Below, piece by piece: positions 63,910 to 64,000 of a DNA stretch of 64,000 bases. Location of the stretch: assembly GCA_905182565.1 (NCBI GenBank), contig CAJJCB010000027.1:248001-312000 (forward strand), given 5' to 3'. Both the position numbers and the translations under genes were made by a program. Each line of letters opens with the position of its first letter. Within the stretch, counting starts at the first letter, position 1. The notes beneath the pieces are model-generated. The model was given only the letters and a program-made list of their open reading frames with translations, made no database searches and was not told the origin of the DNA. Source of the DNA: Acidimicrobiaceae bacterium (GTDB lineage: Bacteria; Actinomycetota; Acidimicrobiia; Acidimicrobiales; Poriferisodalaceae).

Positions 63910-64000
63910 ATGCCTCGTCGCGGAGCGGCACCACGTCGCACTCTCCCAGCAGATCCAATATACGATTCAACCCTTGTTACTCAAGTGATTAATAAGGTCC
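63910..64000 (+). CDS. rpsG: 30S ribosomal protein S7 (5-prime part)
   Basis: Truncated by the window edge after 30 codons. The product begins [20 protein letters not shown], as S7 does (MPRRG...R...PDPxYxS), followed by [10 protein letters not shown]. It begins one base after the rpsL stop in the usual rpsL-rpsG order. Confidence 0.93.
   Translation, partial: MPRRGAAPRRTLPADPIYDSTLVTQVINKV

Overview
The window reads as a marine-type actinobacterium, probably of the class Acidimicrobiia. That placement is an inference from several signs: a long charged coiled-coil insertion in RpoC of the kind typical of Actinobacteria, an F420-type luciferase-like oxidoreductase, menaquinone genes (menB and a MenJ-like reductase), heme made by the glutamyl-tRNA route, moderate to low GC, very tight gene packing with many ATGA/TAATG overlaps, and GTG/TTG starts. 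No mobile element, phage gene or CRISPR array is visible.

Layout. (1) 1-6900: proC, a divergent SAM-hydroxide-adenosyltransferase (DUF62) gene, a 29-codon membrane peptide, then hemA-hemC-hemD-HAD-hemL. (2) 6900-9000, minus strand: a MenJ-like geranylgeranyl reductase and a membrane-anchored monoheme cytochrome c. (3) 9327-14588: a cytochrome bc-type operon with an orphan membrane protein, a 2x[4Fe-4S] ferredoxin, split cytochrome b (b6-like and subunit-IV-like), a Rieske protein, a diheme cytochrome c and a second orphan membrane protein. (4) 14615-29571: a complete 14-gene complex I operon, nuoA-N. (5) 29741-40107: a second complex I operon, nuoABCD-HIJKLMN, lacking nuoE, nuoF and nuoG, followed by a NDUFAF7/MidA-type methyltransferase. 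(6) 41239-50831: mixed metabolism (acs, HAD, htpX, yajQ, tRNA-Tyr, enoyl-CoA hydratase, cysteine-dioxygenase-like cupin, four-domain rhodanese, LLM oxidoreductase, menB, GNAT acetyltransferase). (7) 50873-64000: tRNA-Thr, tRNA-Met(CAT), tRNA-Trp, secE-nusG-rplK-rplA-rplJ-rplL-rpoB-rpoC, then rpsL and the start of rpsG.

How it fits together: regions 2-5 form a respiratory island of more than 30 kb. Two complex I variants feed the menaquinone pool. One carries the NADH module; the other must borrow it or accept electrons from something else, such as ferredoxin. A b6f-like bc complex with attached c-type cytochromes then oxidises menaquinol. Genes from 9327 to 29571 are spaced closely enough to be one supra-operon. 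The strongest anomalies are: RpoC has lost all four cysteines of its second zinc site while keeping the first; cytochrome b (C-terminal subunit) and the monoheme cytochrome c share a short N-terminal peptide motif; the Qo-site PEWY glutamate is replaced; NuoL of the second complex I carries a tandemly repeated His/Asp-rich segment; and the DUF62 protein lacks most of its catalytic triad.
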